DNA from: Pseudomonadota bacterium
Lineage (GTDB): Bacteria; Myxococcota; Myxococcia; Myxococcales; Anaeromyxobacteraceae
Reading direction: 5' to 3'
DNA: 6,218 bases
Assembly: GCA_023419875.1 (NCBI GenBank)
Contig: JAEZXM010000082.1
Coordinates: forward strand, 1 to 6,218
Part shown: one piece after another, positions 6,075-6,218 of the stretch
Layout of the letters: each line of letters starts with the position of its first letter
Position numbering within the stretch: the first letter of the stretch is position 1
Translations under genes and position numbers: made by a program
The notes under the pieces: model-generated
Seen by the model: the letters and a program-made list of their open reading frames with translations, nothing else
Databases searched by the model: none
What the model was told of the DNA's origin: nothing

Positions 6075-6200
6075 GAACTCCGGCCTAGCGGCAATGCCGA
6101 TCGGTTAGCAGCCAACCGATGGGACTGAATGGGGTTTTCGGACCCGTCTTGCGGGCCCGATTCAGGGGATCATGATGCGGGGATCGCCGGGAGGTGATCC
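6075..6200 (+). promoter_or_regulatory. Non-coding leader with several inverted repeats upstream of a TTG-initiated gene
   Basis: After the sigma stop, 126 bases carry ordered inverted repeats. They are ATCGGTT/AACCGAT (6100-6106 and 6114-6120, 7-nt loop), CTGAAT/ATTCAG (6125-6130 and 6160-6165, extended inward by GGG/CCC across one G-G mismatch), and GGATCA/TGATCC (6167-6172 and 6195-6200). A competing stem, GGATC/GATCC, uses 6181-6185 and 6196-6200. The last two cannot form together and both embed the ribosome binding site. No U-tract follows any stem, so a simple intrinsic terminator for the sigma gene is not evident. It may be a structured 5' UTR, but I do not recognise a known riboswitch class. 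Confidence 0.35.
6189..6199 (+). promoter_or_regulatory. Near-perfect extended Shine-Dalgarno
   Basis: GGGAGGTGATC matches the complement of the 16S rRNA 3' end over ten bases (GGAGGTGATC). Six bases separate GGAGG from the TTG at 6201. This is by far the strongest ribosome binding site in the window, and it supports a real start codon there. Confidence 0.65.
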
Positions 6201-6218
6201 TTGGCTCGTCGATTTGCG
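6201..6218 (+). CDS. Start of an unidentified gene (first six codons, cut by the right edge)
   Basis: TTG GCT CGT CGA TTT GCG (M-A-R-R-F-A if TTG is read as initiator) follows an extended Shine-Dalgarno at ideal spacing. Only six codons are visible, so no product can be proposed. It is on the same strand as the sigma factor gene and could be a target of it or read through from it. Confidence 0.4.

Noticed and set aside
6100..6120. Intrinsic terminator of the sigma gene
   Set aside because: The 7-bp stem has no U-tract after it and only modest GC, so terminator function is not supported.
6075..6130. c-di-GMP-I (GEMM) riboswitch
   Set aside because: The order of CTCCGGCCTA, a small hairpin and ACCGATGG is reminiscent, but the conserved 5' part (CACAGGGCAAA and the GNAA tetraloop stem) is absent and would have to lie inside the sigma coding end, where it is not found.
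6186..6218. 3' end of a 16S rRNA gene on the minus strand
   Set aside because: GGAGGTGATCC matches the reverse complement of the 16S 3' end, but the sequence diverges immediately after (TTGGCT instead of AGCCGC), so it is a strong Shine-Dalgarno.

Overview
The window is very GC-rich and densely coded. Its codon use and gene content (an ECF sigma factor with a fused cysteine-rich tail, a CoA-disulfide-reductase/rhodanese fusion, a DUF6132-type small membrane protein) point to a high-GC proteobacterium or myxobacterium-like lineage such as Myxococcota/'Deltaproteobacteria'. This assignment is an inference, as no rRNA or other taxonomic marker is present.

Layout. Six genes lie on the minus strand and are read right to left from a divergent promoter region at about 5162-5240. 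They are a class I SAM-dependent methyltransferase (4529-5161), a two-TM DUF6132-like protein (4202-4459), a CoA-disulfide reductase-like flavoprotein with a C-terminal rhodanese domain (2541-4205), a membrane-anchored single-domain rhodanese (2197-2544), a periplasmic-binding-protein-like protein without a signal peptide (1115-2131), and the N-terminal part of a PurF-like protein that runs off the left edge (1-966). The DUF6132, reductase and rhodanese genes overlap by 4 bp at each junction (ATGA, GTGA) and are surely co-translated. Together they look like a persulfide/polysulfide (sulfane sulfur) handling unit. The methyltransferase is 69 bp upstream in the same direction.

On the plus strand a CorE-like ECF sigma factor (5241-6074) is divergent from the methyltransferase. 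Its tail carries six cysteines, the layout expected of a metal- or redox-sensing domain, so it is a candidate regulator of the sulfur operon. After it comes a 126-nt non-coding stretch with several inverted repeats, then an almost perfect Shine-Dalgarno sequence and the first six codons of a TTG-initiated gene cut by the right edge.

Most notable: (1) the PurF-like protein has lost the catalytic N-terminal cysteine (Asp instead) and two glutamine-binding residues, so its glutaminase half should be dead although the fold is kept; (2) the neighbouring binding-protein-like gene has no export signal and no room for one; (3) a probable thiol/metal-sensing sigma factor sits back to back with a sulfane-sulfur operon; (4) the structured leader at the right end has two mutually exclusive stems that overlap the ribosome binding site. 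I found no tRNA, rRNA, insertion sequence or CRISPR array.
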